Origin: Magicicada septendecula
Taxonomy: Eukaryota > Arthropoda > Insecta > Hemiptera > Cicadidae
Assembly (NCBI GenBank): GCA_034769895.1
Contig: JAWRYS010001465.1
Coordinates: 124,001 to 188,000 of the forward strand
Length of the DNA: 64,000 bases
Direction: 5' to 3'
This document shows, one piece after another, positions 11,462 to 22,456 of the stretch. Below the pieces are notes generated by a model. It had not been told where the DNA came from, did not search any database, and worked only from the letters and a program-made list of their open reading frames with translations. Made by a program: the position numbers and the translations under genes. Each line of letters starts with the position of its first letter. Positions within the stretch are counted from its first letter, which is position 1.

Positions 11462-12007
11462 TGTTACGGAATACGGAAACAGTTCGTACGTTCGATAGTG
11501 TCGTTCTACAAGCTTCTCAACTAGCCTACCCGGTGTGTGTTTCTGGTAAGGCCGCGCTGAAATATCCTATAGATTTTACGAGTCCTTGTTACGGACGGAT
11601 ATTATGGAACCCTGCAGATTATAAATAGCCCACACCTGCCGCTTAGTTTGCAGTTTACTTCGGGCGATTGCTCAGTGCGTTTCAAGTGGCTATTATTGAA
11701 AAGTGATCATTGTGCGGGAGCCTATTAGTTGACATTATTATTGCGTGTGGACAAATTTAATTTGAATTATTGTACGAGTATAATCTTGTTGAATAACTTG
11801 TTGATTACTAACTGTTAATTGTGATAATTAAAATTGGTTTTAGTGACTTCATTTGTGTCTTGTATTTTGTTTTCCACTGTTACCATACCTGTAAGACCGG
11901 CGTAACAGTATTTATAATTTTTCCTTGGCAGAAGCACACACCGGCTGGGCTAGTTGAGAAGGTTGTAGAACGACAGTATCGAACGTACCAGAATGTTCCG
12001 TATAACA
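11462..12007 (+). mobile_element. Solo LTR with long inverted terminal arms
   Basis: The segment begins TGTTACGG and ends GTATAACA, the TG...CA pattern of an LTR. Unusually, the first about 90 bp (11462-11555) and the last about 80 bp (11928-12007) are imperfect reverse complements, sharing GTGTGTG.TTCTGG and GTTCTACAA.CTTCTCAACTAG. A TATAAATAG box at 11620 is followed about 30 bases later by TGCAGTTTA and then CTCAGTGCG, as in Gypsy LTR promoters. No internal region or second LTR is nearby, so this is a solo LTR or a fold-back derivative. The last arm recurs at 28810-28882. No clean target duplication was found. Confidence 0.65.
11620..11676 (+). promoter_or_regulatory. LTR promoter: TATA box and initiator
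   Basis: TATAAATAG starts at 11620, and candidate initiator CAGT words sit at about 11651 and 11673. The arrangement matches insect Gypsy LTR promoters and fixes the plus orientation of the LTR. Confidence 0.5.
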
Positions 12008-13564
12008 TAATAATATTATAATACTAAACAACATATTACACGATATTTTCTGTTATATCGATTAGTAGATTTTGCGCGTACTCTATAGTTATACCAAAAT
12101 TGAAAGTTAAGTGTATGGAAATGCGCGAAACGCTTACGGTCAGAGGGGAAAGGTGATGTGGAGGGAGATGTGAGAAGAGAATTGTTGTTATCAGCGAAGC
12201 TGCAGCCAACCTATGAATCTTACTTCTATAGTAACAAAAACTCGCGAGTGTTAAGGTTAGTTTGTAAATGTGTCACCACGAATCTCTATCTGTGTGTGTG
12301 TGCGCGCGCGCGCGCATACAGTCACACAGCTGGCTTAAAAAAAGAATTATACGTTTATTGTTTCTGACGTAAATCAAATAATAATAATAATAATATTGCA
12401 ATTGTATTACTATACAAATCAAGTAAGTGATATGTACTGTTCACACGTATCGGAATTTGTTGCTGTTAAATATCAGAATGTTTTATAAACATATCTGAGT
12501 GCTGTTTGGTTCTGCCATTGTGTACTGCTGAGACGTAAAAAACTACAGCCCTTCTGATTGTTCTTATCGCAATGGAATTTGCAAAGTGTACACTTCCACT
12601 CCTTAATTACACTCGACTATCTCTACAGTTTATCATTACATAAAGGAACGCGCTCTTCGTATTAATTTAATTGCAAGAATCTTTTTAATCCTGGACAACA
12701 AAAAAGTGTTTATTTTTACTTCCCGTGCTCGACTATGAATAACTTTCCTGTCTTTGCTAGCTGAAGGAGAAGTATCCATTTTAACAAATCTCGTTACTGG
12801 ATGATAACACAAATAATTACGATAATACGAAATTTCAGAATAAAAACTACCAATACAAATTAACTAATAAATCAAAATAACTAATTAAAACATTAGTGAC
12901 TGTAAAACGACGATACAATTAATAATAAATTTAAATAATAATAACAAATGCAAGATTGAGATAGTACGTCACACAGAAACTAACAATGTACGGGTAACTA
13001 AAACATCGCACGCAAGTTGTTAACACCTTCACTTGCTTACCAGCTGATTCTCCGTTACCTTTCCGCCATTCACAATTTCAAAGTGGACTCGTCCATCCAT
13101 AAATTGGTTTCTGCGCATATGCCATTAACTTTCAATTTTACTGTACGTCATTTATTTAACGTTTACCACACCACACGCAACGAAGTAAAGACCATCTATG
13201 TGTTGATAAACTTCTTGATGTTCTTGCTTCTGATATTTACGCCAACAGCAATATTTCTAACTTTGTATTTCAATCCCTTTTACTTTTAATTTCTGTAGTT
13301 ATCATTTATACGTTAATCGTATATAAATTCTTGTTCGTCGTATTAGTTTATGCCATTTCATAGAGAGGTTCAAAAATTACTTAATCACTTCTTGTGTCGA
13401 TCAAATTTTGATACAATTTTCGCAATCCGGCATCAATCTTTACTCCCGGGTTCTTCAGTTTTCCGATGGTTTTAATACCATACGTCCGCGTGGCCACACA
13501 AATATGTGTGCACTTTTGTCTTTGTGTCCAAATGCTTGAGTAATTTGTCTTTCTTCTTGTAAAA
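12008..13564. other. No gene; mixed (TG)n(CG)n tract
   Basis: No recognisable coding region. A short alternating purine-pyrimidine tract at 12292-12316 changes from TG to CG repeats. The block at about 13455-13565 resembles 965-1085. Confidence 0.5.
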
Positions 13565-13841
13565 TTATATCCCTACCGTAGAGAGGTACTTATATATCCC
13601 TACTACATATAAGTACTTCTATGTGTCACTTTATATCCCTACCGTAGAGAGGTACTTATATATCCATACTACATATAAGTACTTCTATGTGTCACTTTAT
13701 ATCCCTACCGTAGAGAGGTACTTATATATTATATCCCTACTACATATAAGTACTTCTATGTGTCACTTTATATCCCTACCGTAGAGAGGTACTTATATAT
13801 CCCTACTACATATAAGTACTTCTATGTGTCACTTTCTGCCT
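13565..13841 (+). repeat. Tandem repeat, 66-70 bp unit, four copies
   Basis: Four consecutive units contain CCCTACCGTAGAGAGGTACT, ACTACATATAAGTACTTC and TATGTGTCACTTT. The third carries a small TATATC insertion, so unit length varies from about 65 to 72 bp. Each unit contains a self-complementary AAGTACTT core and a GTACTTATA/TATAAGTAC inverted pair that could form a hairpin. No coding potential. Confidence 0.9.
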
Positions 13842-14179
13842 CTGCTGAGTGCTAGTGTGTCAGTGATATATCCACGAGCATATAATAACGTCAGAAAATT
13901 AATACCTGTAAATAACATCCTGTTAATAGCTTTACAGATTTAGGGATACAAAAGTAACAGAAATATAAAAGAAAACAAGAAAAATAAGTTGATTTAAACA
14001 GAATTATGAATTATGTATTATCAAAAAGAATTATGTAAAGACTAAAGTTGAGTATCAAAAAACTAAAGTTGAAGACAATAACAAGGTGTTGTTTTTGATG
14101 AAAGCACATAAATTCAATTTTTACATAAAAACAAGAGTTCATTGACTAATGCCAAGTTAATTATTACATCTTTATATCT
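13842..14179 (+). repeat. Dispersed repeat flanking the mariner, left part
   Basis: The last 80 bases before the mariner (about 14100-14179) match 19960-20027 (TTTTTACATAAAA, TTCATTGACTAATG.C, ATCTTTATATCT). The sequence resumes after the mariner at 14942 with TAGACTAACAGTAAAGTAGT, matching AGACTAACGATAATGTAGT at 20030-20048. The mariner therefore inserted into an older repeat whose empty relative is at 20 kb. Confidence 0.6.
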
Positions 14180-14941
14180 ACGACGGTCATCTCAAAAGTA
14201 AGTTTCCCTGATTTATAAAAAATAAATAGTACCTTTAAAAATTAAAATGAATACTACACTTTTATTTTAAAAACATGTATTTATTCTTCAATATAATCTC
14301 CAGACTTGTCAATACACTTTCTGTAGCGTAAAAACAGTTTTTCAATTCCTTCTTTGAACCACTGCGTGCCCAGTTTCAGAGTCAGGCGTCAACCTCCGTA
14401 TCCGTTTCGAAACGTTGTTCTCCCAAGTGCTCTTATGAGATGGGGAGAAACATGGAAATCACTCGGTCCAAATTGGATTACGAGGTGAATATGAGGAATG
14501 GTCAGAAATCTCCCTTCGAAAGGACTCAAACAAATTCTGAGTGACTCGCGAGGAAAGAGGACATGCGATGTCGTGGAGCAGAAGAACTGTTCATCAAACC
14601 TTTCCCTTTCAAGAACGATTTATCCCACCAGCGGACCATTTGAATGCTCATACACTCAGGTCCGTACACAGAAACTAAGTGACGATGCATTTCAACCGCT
14701 GATACATTTTTTTAATAGCATAATATCGAATCACACTACGCACTTCGCAATCGGACACGCTGGTAAATGGAACGTCAATGATTTTAATTTCGTGTTGTTG
14801 TTACGTTGCTACGCAACGGATGAGGCTTTGGCACTACTGCCACTACACACAAATAAAAGTTCTCCAACCTTCGTCAGCCTGCTTGCGCCATTACCCTTTC
14901 AAAAAAAATATAGGGAAACTTACTTTTGAGATGACCGTCGT
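14180..14941 (-). mobile_element. Decayed mariner with perfect TIRs
   Basis: The ends are perfect inverted repeats of about 28 bp (CGACGGTCATCTCAAAAGTA... and its reverse complement), flanked by TA on both sides, the mariner/Tc1 target duplication. On the minus strand, near the left end, the sequence reads WFKEGIEKLFLRYRKCID then SGDYIEE and a stop, the C-terminal signature of mariner transposase. Further in, SYSP and a decayed catalytic neighbourhood can be followed through stops. The copy is about 760 bp, shorter than a full mariner of about 1.3 kb, so internal sequence is lost. The plus-strand 143-codon frame at 14498-14929 is a chance antisense frame. Confidence 0.85.
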
Positions 14942-15470
14942 ATTAGACTAACAGTAAAGTAGTGTTGCAGTTATATAATAAAATATAGTATATCAGTCTG
15001 ATGGAAGTAACACAGAAAACAACGTTGTTACAGCTCCTGTGAATACACATGATAGGATGATAACAAGCTTTAATGGCAGGTTAAAATTAGGTTTAACACC
15101 ATCACCATCTTGTTAAGTGCTTAGTGTGTTCACATCATGAGACAATAGAAAAGTGAAAATACAGCCTAAAGTATTCAGTAAATAAGGAAATTTCGTGGTC
15201 ACAATTATGGAAGAAATGTTACATGGTCTGTAACTAGCATTTTGTCATAACTGCAGATTGTATGTTTATCAAAATATAATCTACACAGCCAACTTTCTAC
15301 AAATCCAAAAGTTTATAATTAACCTTAGATTGCATGTTTGTTTGGAATTAGAACGTACGGATAAGGATCTCCTACCGACAACTATGAAAACTTTATGATA
15401 TTACACAATCATGTGTCTTGTACACATTCTATAAGCTATTCAATTATAAGGGAGCAAAATAAGGTAGACT
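14942..15470. other. Dispersed repeat continuation, then unassigned
   Basis: The first 60 bases continue the repeat interrupted by the mariner. The remainder is AT-rich without recognisable motifs. Confidence 0.45.
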
Positions 15471-15474
15471 ATCG

Positions 15475-15900
15475 TATACTACTACTACTACTCTACTACT
15501 CTCCAGCACTACAGCCCATGGTGAGCCTTGGCTTCCACTACGACCCGTCTCCACTCATCTCTGTCCACTGCCTTCAGTCTCCAGTTCCTAATGCCCATCT
15601 TTCTTAGATCTTCTTTCACATCATGTTTGCCCATTTTTCTTCAATATTATTGATTTCCTTATCAAGTAATACTGTCCCACCCCGGAGATCCGAATGGGGG
15701 ACTGTTTTACCTCCGGATATATTTTGAGCATTAGGATCATTCATGATGTTTTCCTTCAACTTCTTCTTCCCCACTGACAAGTCGTTGGGTTTCTCTACAG
15801 TTATATTTTATGGTGTGGGTCGTAAGCTCCACGACCAACCCCCATCCTGGAGGACCAGGGACACTTCTGTCGGGGTTACCATACCTTAGCTGGTCTGTTC
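15475..15900 (-). pseudogene. LINE ORF2 C-terminus and 3' tail
   Basis: The minus strand from about 15636 to 15523 reads [20 protein letters not shown], then [17 protein letters not shown] and a stop. This W.R...DRDEWR..V..AKAH.GL ending is the extreme C-terminus of a common insect LINE protein. It is followed by a short 3' region and a (GTA)n-type tail at 15477-15500. Upstream on the same strand (15637-15900) are probable remnants of the preceding part, including a patch near 15690 reading SGGKTVPHSDL. The copy is fragmentary and 5' truncated. Confidence 0.65.
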
Positions 15901-16409
15901 CAGTTAATTATTTCTGGCGCTGGAAACTCGCCCTTCATCCTCTCTCATGTTTGCTACATGGCGCACAAACAGGCACGCCATGCACCCATCGTATAGTTGT
16001 TATTAAGATTAAATTGCAGATGCTTTAAATAATAATGCCTACTAAAGAGTGTCTGTACCTACTATTTGCATCAAAGTGTATACATATGTATTTAATATTG
16101 TGATATTGTTCAATATAGTTTCTTCTAAAAGTAGTTTATTGCTTTTTTGTCGTTTCAATACCTTACGCATGTTTCACTGAAAAAATCGGCATTACCAGAG
16201 GTTTGTAAGTAAATCAATAGCATTCGAAATAATTCTATGTTAATGTAGAAAATGAAGACTAATCGAATTTGTTTTGATTTTAATGTGAAATAACGGAAAT
16301 CGATTTATGTTGATTAGTTAACAATTATTGTAATGTCTATTTACTTCAGCAGCTGTTTTGTCGGTTATATTGGAATTATTTAATGTTTATATTTATTTAT
16401 TTTTTATTT
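15901..16409. other. No gene recognised
   Basis: AT-rich sequence without supportable features. Confidence 0.45.
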
Positions 16410-16865
16410 ACACTAATAAATTTATAATTTTAAATAGACCATCTTGTTTTGTTTTTATTTGAGTTTGTTCTTTAATTAATAAATTATTGTTATTGTGTTT
16501 GTAAATATTAAGATTTTCCCAAATATTCATTTTTCGACCTTTTTGTATGCATTTAATTAATTTTATATTTTCAATCCCTGGAATTGGTGGTTATTATTTA
16601 GACAACGTGCGGCTAAATTAGATTTATAAATTTTTGGTTTTAAAAATGCATTGCTGTGTTGAAGGAATTTATCGAGTAGTTTTTTCTTTGTCTGGCCTAC
16701 GAAAACTTTATTGCAATCTGGACATTCTATTTTGTATATTCCATTTTCATTTTGAATATTGGATTTAGTTTTAAGTTTTATTTGATTAAATATTATATTT
16801 TCTGTGTAATAAGTTATAATATACAGAATATATAGAAAATGATACATATATATTTGTATGTACAC
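16410..16865 (-). pseudogene. PLE GIY-YIG endonuclease remnant
   Basis: The minus strand reads NGIYKIECPDCNKVFVGQTK (16743 to about 16684), then LLDKFLQHSNAF. These are the GIY and YIG blocks (YIG changed to FVG), a CPDC zinc-like pair and the H of the nuclease. Continuing past the stop at 16563, the strand reads MNIWENLNIYKH, the PLE C-terminal word also seen at 9409. The reverse transcriptase part is absent. The lack of longer upstream sequence and the stop place it among old 5'-truncated PLE copies. Confidence 0.8.
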
Positions 16866-17308
16866 TTCATCTGGAGCAGCTAAGTTTTTGACGTAGAATA
16901 CGTCTTACCTTTCAGGCCAGCAATATGCACTCCCAACCAGAAAATCGTGCGTTACGTTTTCACGTCATGTTTGAAATTGAAATATTATCTACACGACAAA
17001 AGATTCACGCTTATATAAGGTACCATTCGACAGATAAAGGAACAAAGATAATAAATAGCACAATATAAGCGGGCTATTGCATCATCCAGCGCGGGGCGAG
17101 CGGGAGGAGAAATAGAAATGTTTTGCGCCGCTCGGCGCGCACTAAAATTAGTATTTCTCCGGTTTCCGATGCGATAGAACGTTGAGTGAGGTGTCGCTAA
17201 AATTGTCTCATCGAGTACTATCTACATAATGTACCGTAGTAGCGGTGATATTATTAAGAGGTTTGAATAATCGTAATTCAAATTGTAAAAATCGTGTGTT
17301 CGGACAAA
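16866..17308 (+). other. GC-rich leader of Helentron remnant
   Basis: This stretch contains GACGTAGAATACGTC, a perfect-armed short inverted repeat, and a GC-rich patch at 17088-17140 with GCGCCGCTCGGCGCGC. It precedes the decayed Helitron-type reading frame and probably represents its 5' untranslated region. The end of the element was not located. Confidence 0.4.
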
Positions 17309-17640
17309 ATGTCGCGGTATATGGATGCTAAACGTGCTCAAAAGATCGTAAACGCATACAGGAGAGTAGAGAAAATCATGGGGAATTCAAAAAACTTAAA
17401 ATGACCAATGCCGAACGTCACAGGATTTATCGACAACGCCTAAAAGACAAGGAAATAAATACTGAAGTCAAGTTGGATGAGGAAGAGCGCCCGACTTCGC
17501 AAGTGTATCAGCCGATCTAATTCAGCAAAACGTGGCAGTTAGCTACAAAGCACATCCACAAAACATTCTTTAATAATGAATTTGGACACGCGTGTGACGT
17601 TTGTGACAGACTGTGGATCCAGATGGACGTAAAGATAGTG
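17309..17640 (+). pseudogene. Helitron/Helentron N-terminal replication-protein remnant
   Basis: From an ATG at 17309 the strand reads MSRYMDAKRAQKIVNAYRRV, shifts, and continues as ERHRIYRQRLKD. Then in another frame near 17560 it reads KTFFNNEFGHACDVCDRLW. The FGHACDVCDRLW zinc-finger-like word is characteristic of the N-terminal region of Helitron-type Rep-helicase proteins in insects. Rep HUH and helicase motifs are not present. At least two frameshifts and stops show it is dead. Helentron-type endonuclease sequence lies about 550 bp downstream, so both are probably pieces of one internally deleted element. Confidence 0.65.
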
Positions 17641-17659
17641 GCTGTTAAAGTGATGCCGT

Positions 17660-18040
17660 TGCAACACCATGGAGACCAGAATTAATTACCATAGTAACAA
17701 GTAAATAAACAAATGAATTTAGCGGCATCGGAACTACACCTTTATCCGTTCCTGCAGTTTTTAATGTTTTTACTATGCGATTGTATTGATATATTTTGTA
17801 ATTTTTTATACAGATACGTCTATATATTTTGTAATTGTCTTAAGCGATTATAAAATGTATGTTTATATGTATTTCTGATGATGCAATGAATAAGTAATGA
17901 AATATATTAAATACTACTACTAAAGATGTCAACAAGGCCAGAATTAATTACCATAGTAACAAGTAAATAAACAAAAGCTATTTAGCGGCATCGGAACTGT
18001 ACACTTATCCATTCATGCAGTACATTTTTGATGTTTTATC
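17660..18040 (+). repeat. Helentron-type non-coding module, two tandem copies
   Basis: The module GAATTAATTACCATAGTAAC, AAACAAA, TTAGCGGCATCGGAACT and CCGTTCCTGCAGT begins at about 17675 and again at about 17933. The same module occurs at about 19590, 23735, 61318 and 61598. Between the tandem copies lies an AT-rich piece with TATTAAATACTACTACTAA, also present at 61575-61594. It belongs to the Helentron family seen around it. Confidence 0.7.
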
Positions 18041-18179
18041 ACGGTACGGGAGGCACGGCTCCGATAGTGAAGCAAATTCGAGACGAATATTCCAGATTGC
18101 TACAACACCGGTTGCCTACGAAAGCACAGCAAGTGCGATGCTTCACGTCCCTCCACGAGGTGGAAGACGAAGAAAAGAA

Positions 18180-18895
18180 AGCGCGATCACGGTTATAATC
18201 ACCAACATTAACGCTCAGAGTTTGGTCGCACACGCTGCTGACATCGCATCCGATAATCAACTTCTAAAGTCGGACTATCTCGCGATTACGGAAACGTGGA
18301 TGGATTTAGACAACTCGGTTCAATTGTCAAGCTTCGAATTGAAAGAGCAAAGAGACAACGGTTCGCAGTCAGTGTCGCCCAACAGTAGAAAGCGACGACG
18401 GACGGCCGGATGTGTCGCAATTTATAGAAATATACGCAGTTCCACCGAATGTTGAGTGGTTGACATCAACTTGAACAACAAGAAACAAATGATCGATACC
18501 GATGTTGGAGACGTGTCTTGTGGACATCACGCTAAATGGGTAATCGAGATTCGGACTCGGGTGCGCTTACATCCATCCGAACGTCACCATTTCCAATCTC
18601 AAGATGTTTCTATTCGGTAATATGATTAAATATTCTGAAAGAACGAAGAAAATATTTGATGATGTGAGCGTAGACACCGAAGTGCTAATGGTGATCGTGG
18701 GGGATTTCAACGTCGTCGCACAGACTAACTTACCTGCGCTGGACTTCATGAAGGAACAATTCAATTTAGACCACGTGCCGTCGCCACCATCGATTTGACT
18801 TTCACCAGAAACATCAGCGTTGATATCTTACCTTATATCAGCTACTTCTCCTATCATAGGCCCATTATAAATAAAGTCGTGCTTGAGCCAACTAA
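18180..18895 (+). pseudogene. Helentron-type EEP endonuclease remnant
   Basis: Helentrons differ from canonical Helitrons by an apurinic-like endonuclease fused to the helicase. Here 18193-18455 reads ITNINAQSLVAHAADIASDN, then DYLAITETWMDLDNS and TAGCVAIYRN, the N-terminal half with the catalytic E of the ETW block. After frame changes, 18604-18798 reads VIVGDFNVVAQTNLP. A last piece reads IDLTFTRN and then SYFSYHRPI near 18800-18870, giving the GDFN, IDL-FTR and SYHRP blocks of the C-terminal half. At least two frameshifts are needed. A LINE origin is possible, but SYFSYHRP and the neighbouring FGHACDVCDRLW favour a Helentron. Confidence 0.7.
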
Positions 18896-19395
18896 TTAAC
18901 TTGTGTGATGATTTTGCAAATAAAATTTTGTACTTTGTAAAACTAAATATGTGTTTGTTCATTTCATTCATAACACATTAGCAACCCTAAAGCACACAGA
19001 CTTATTCTACGCTCTGAAGATTTGCGGCCGTGGCTCCGACACAGCCCCCGCCGACTTTTTCGCTTTGTGTGCGAGTTTCCGAGTACTCCTGCCTACTCAG
19101 AACCGTGAGTTCGAATTGTTTACACAGCTTCTCTTGTCACAGAAGGTCAGGCTTACGGCACAGAACATCGGAATTGTTTTCCACACCCGTGAAGCAAGAC
19201 GTCTGACAAGACAAGCCTGATAACGAGGTGCCACATTATAGGTTTGTTTACGTTATATAAGTGTATATGTCGGATATCGACTCCTGTGAGCCTGCGTGTG
19301 CATGTGGATCAAACAAAACTATAGTTTAGGACAGTAACGAGGTGTTTTTAATGACAGCACATAAATCCAATCTATACATATAACAATCAAAGTCT
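18896..19395. other. Unassigned, GC-rich patch at 19010-19230
   Basis: A moderately GC-rich patch at 19010-19225 has an 89-codon open frame without recognisable motif. It may be another part of the degraded Helentron. At 19330-19385 the text resembles 14060-14110 (ACAGTAACGAGGTGTTTTT and GCACATAAATCCAAT), the left flank of the older dispersed repeat. Confidence 0.4.
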
Positions 19396-19399
19396 GAGG

Positions 19400-19965
19400 A
19401 TTTGTTTCTTTGTATTGAATAAAAATCTACACCGTTACACCGATTACTACCTAATTTTGCACATGTAACCACTGACGCAAGGCAAAAAACACTGTCTAAC
19501 TTGGGATTTGATATTCTGCCCCGTTCGCACGATTTAGGGTCTTTTAATTATGTCGTTATGTTGAAGCGTATAAATGTGTCAACAATCCTATGGAGAAATA
19601 ATTACTATAGTAACAAGTAAATATACAAATGCTAATTAGCGGCATCGGAACTGTATCTTTATCCGTTCCTGCAGTATATGATTTGATTTTTTTTAATGTG
19701 CGATTGTATCGATATATTACGATGTAGAAAAGAAGAAGTGCACTAATCGTAAATTGTCCTATTTCTTAAAGCAAAGCGAAAATACGTGTTGTTTTCATTT
19801 GTAAAGTTAGGTGACAACGGTTTTTGGATTTTTGTTTACTGCTGGAATAAATAAAAGCCATGGTTCAGGAAAACATAACGTTCAAAGTGTATATACAATG
19901 CTTATAGCACAGTAACAATTAAAATTAAGAACCTAACGTTTTTGAGTTAACGGATACTTGTTTTT
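19400..19965 (+). mobile_element. Non-autonomous Helentron-like element
   Basis: The order is an ACCGATTACTACCTAATTTT start region, CACTGTCTAACTTGGGATTT, TGCCCCGTTCGCACGATTTA, the CATAGTAAC/GGCATCGGAACT module, AAATTGTCCTATTTCTTAA, GGTGACAACGGTTTTTGG and GTTTTTGAGTTAACGG. The same series is found at 23690-24135 and 61140-61930, and its last half at 43780-44010. It has no coding capacity and is probably mobilised by a Helentron. Comparison with the 14-kb repeat suggests it is inserted in that older repeat. Confidence 0.65.
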
Positions 19966-20324
19966 ACATAAAAGTAAAAATTCATTTACTAATGGCGAGT
20001 TAGTTATTTCATCTTTATATCTGTCAGACTAACGATAATGTAGTATTGCTTATTATATTATAACGTGATACCAAGGGTTTATTATATTTTACACAAAAAC
20101 TGTAACATTTTACTTTAACAGAAAAAATTAAAAAGGTAACAGTCTTCCAAAATATATTGTTATTCTAAATTATTATCTATTATATTTTGTTAAATTGTAA
20201 TGTCATTTCTACAGTTATTTTTTGTTTTAGCGACCACCGTTATTTTTCTATTAGTATTGTGTTTACATGACCGTTCTTCAGTGTTCCTGTTTCTGCCATG
20301 TTATTTCTTTTCTAAGAAAACGTT
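19966..20324. repeat. Paralogous empty site of the mariner at 14.2 kb
   Basis: The text at 19970-20050 matches both flanks of the mariner at 14180-14941 but runs straight through (ATCTTTATATCTGTCAGACT). It shows the pre-insertion state of a related repeat. The rest, to 20324, is unassigned AT-rich DNA. Confidence 0.6.
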
Positions 20325-21280
20325 TGTTTGAGAACTGTAACATTTGTATGCGTCAACCACCATCAGCACACAAACTACGTGGTTTATTGCAAGTGAACAC
20401 GATAGCCTCTTGGGAAAGTGGGAACGTCCCGAGTAAATCGTACTAACCTTCTTATACTTCAAGTTTCATAAGTTTTTCAACTTACTCTGCAGTTTCACAG
20501 AGAATTAAATTTTTCTTAAAAGTCTTGAGTTTTCTTTATTTGTACTGCAATGTGAACAGAATAAGCTGTCAATGAACTGGCATTTTGTACACAACACTGC
20601 TTGCTTTATTCTATGCCGTGACACCTTAAATATACTGTTTACAGTCAATTCTCACAGTTTTTGTTTTAAAATGATTCAGTTATGTCATATCTTTTGGTTG
20701 ACGTTTAGTCGGTTTTATGTATAACTGTTTTGCGTTTCCTATTAGGTGTGCAAACGCAAAAATAGGATTTTCACAAATTATTTTCAATAAAACTTACAGG
20801 AAGGAACATATAATTTACATCTCACATTAAATTATTTAATTCAACAAATAGTATTATAGTTAAATATAAGGGAAAGTAATAAAGACTAAATTTTTCTAAA
20901 AAAGTAACAATAAAAAAACTTAATTTTATGTAACTTTCTAGTTTTATTTCTAAGCTAATTTAATTGTTCTGTTCTAATTTAATAATAAATTTTATATAAG
21001 TTAACATATTTAATTTACTTTCAAATATTTTTTGTGAGGGTGGGAACAATAAGTTTTCCGAAACATGTTACAAATAAGGGAATATTAAATATATTAATTT
21101 ACTTTAAGGGAAAATACTTTGTTTTTCATTTTTAAGATTGAATTAATTGTTTAATTAATTTTAGTACCCAACTCAATCTATATTTTCTAAAAAGAATTGT
21201 TTGCTTCGTAATCGTTTGTTTGATACTAAAACATCACTACAGATTATTTTCATATTCGATTCTGTTAAAATTGAGTATGT
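20325..21280 (+). repeat. Diverged dispersed repeat, copy 2
   Basis: Co-linear with 5960-6900; shared landmarks are listed there. No terminal repeats, target duplication or coding motif was recognised. Confidence 0.65.
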
Positions 21281-21819
21281 TGCATAAAAATAAACATAAT
21301 GCAATAAAATTGATTTGACATCTCTAAAACTCTTCTTCAAATTTTCTTTCTTGTAACATCTAAAACATAAAGGATTGATTAGGTTCATTTTAAATTTAAG
21401 TCAATAAATTTTATTTTAGTTTGTTTCTTTGTTTGTAAGAATTCTTATATTGTATACAGTAATATATAACAACACACTGCATAATATGTTTGTTTACTAC
21501 TTTGTTCCAATTTCTGATTGATTTTTTAAAGCAAATCTGAGCCTGTGGCGCCAGTAATACATTGTTTTACTAGATTATTTACCATCCTTATAAAGCAGCT
21601 TCTAGCTTTCCTCCATTAATAATAAAACCTCCACTATATGTTGTGTTTTTTACAGTGTGTGATTTAGCTCTGATGTTTTTGTTATTTGATTTCCAATGTT
21701 TAAACTCGAGGTACCGTGTGACCATCGTGTCGTGACAATAGTATACATGTTCATAACTTAAACTCTTGATCAGGCTAATCTGTTGGTCTCTGAAAACAGG
21801 ATGCAGATACATCTATTAA
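21281..21819. other. No gene recognised
   Basis: AT-rich spacer. The short minus-strand frames have no domain motifs. Confidence 0.45.
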
Positions 21820-22436
21820 ATCGAATCTGCAAATCCTCTGGGTTGTAAATATCCAGACTTAAGGCCAAGGTGATGGCTTTTCGTGGAACTGATCCCATAC
21901 GGGCAAAAATTGTTATAGATTGTACTGTCCTGGAACAAGTTAGCAATTTTGAATATGTGGGCTACAGTGTGCCTTATAATGCAAGCAACGACGTTGTGAA
22001 TAATTTGCATAAGTTCAACCTTATGTTCGGGATCATTAAGAGAACCCTTAAGTCAGAAAGTAAAGGAACACGCCTAAAATTCTACAAGGTGATGGCTCTT
22101 CCCACACTTCTATATGGGTCTGAGAATTGGACTTTAAAGAAAGGCTGAAATCCAAGCGGCTGAAATAAGATTTGTCAGGCACGTGGGAGGGTATACTCTC
22201 CATGATCATACAAGAAACACAGATATACGGCAGGAACTGAATATTATGATTATACTCGACAGGATCGGCTGAATTAACATCTTTGCCGAATGGATGACTG
22301 CCGCATCTCCAAACAACTACGGAACTATAAGCCGAGGAGACGGAGAGGTGTGGGACGTCCGAGGAAGCACTGGAGTGACCAGCTCTAATCTTTGCTTATT
22401 TGAGGCCGGAACAGATTATCCTTGCTTTAATCCTTA
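21820..22436 (+). pseudogene. LINE reverse transcriptase 3' fragment
   Basis: The plus strand reads TKVMAFRGTDPIRAKI (the RT K.M.F.G block), then LEQVSNFEYVGYSV (primer-grip region), then KFYKVMALPTLLYGSENWTL. It then goes out of frame (AAEIRFVRHVG-like at 22160, DIRQELNI at 22218). This is the C-terminal third of an insect LINE ORF2 protein. The catalytic YADD region and endonuclease are lost by 5' truncation. One frame is open from 21870 to 22148, and the remainder needs shifts. It is followed by a short (GAT)n tail. Confidence 0.85.
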
Positions 22437-22456
22437 AAGATGATGATGATGATGAC
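22437..22456 (+). repeat. (GAT)n LINE tail
   Basis: A short run of GAT units immediately follows the LINE fragment, the same tail type as at 36121-36149 after a related fragment. Confidence 0.7.

Noticed and set aside
14498..14929. 143-codon plus-strand frame
   Set aside because: It is antisense to the decayed mariner transposase, whose C-terminal signature is clear on the minus strand.
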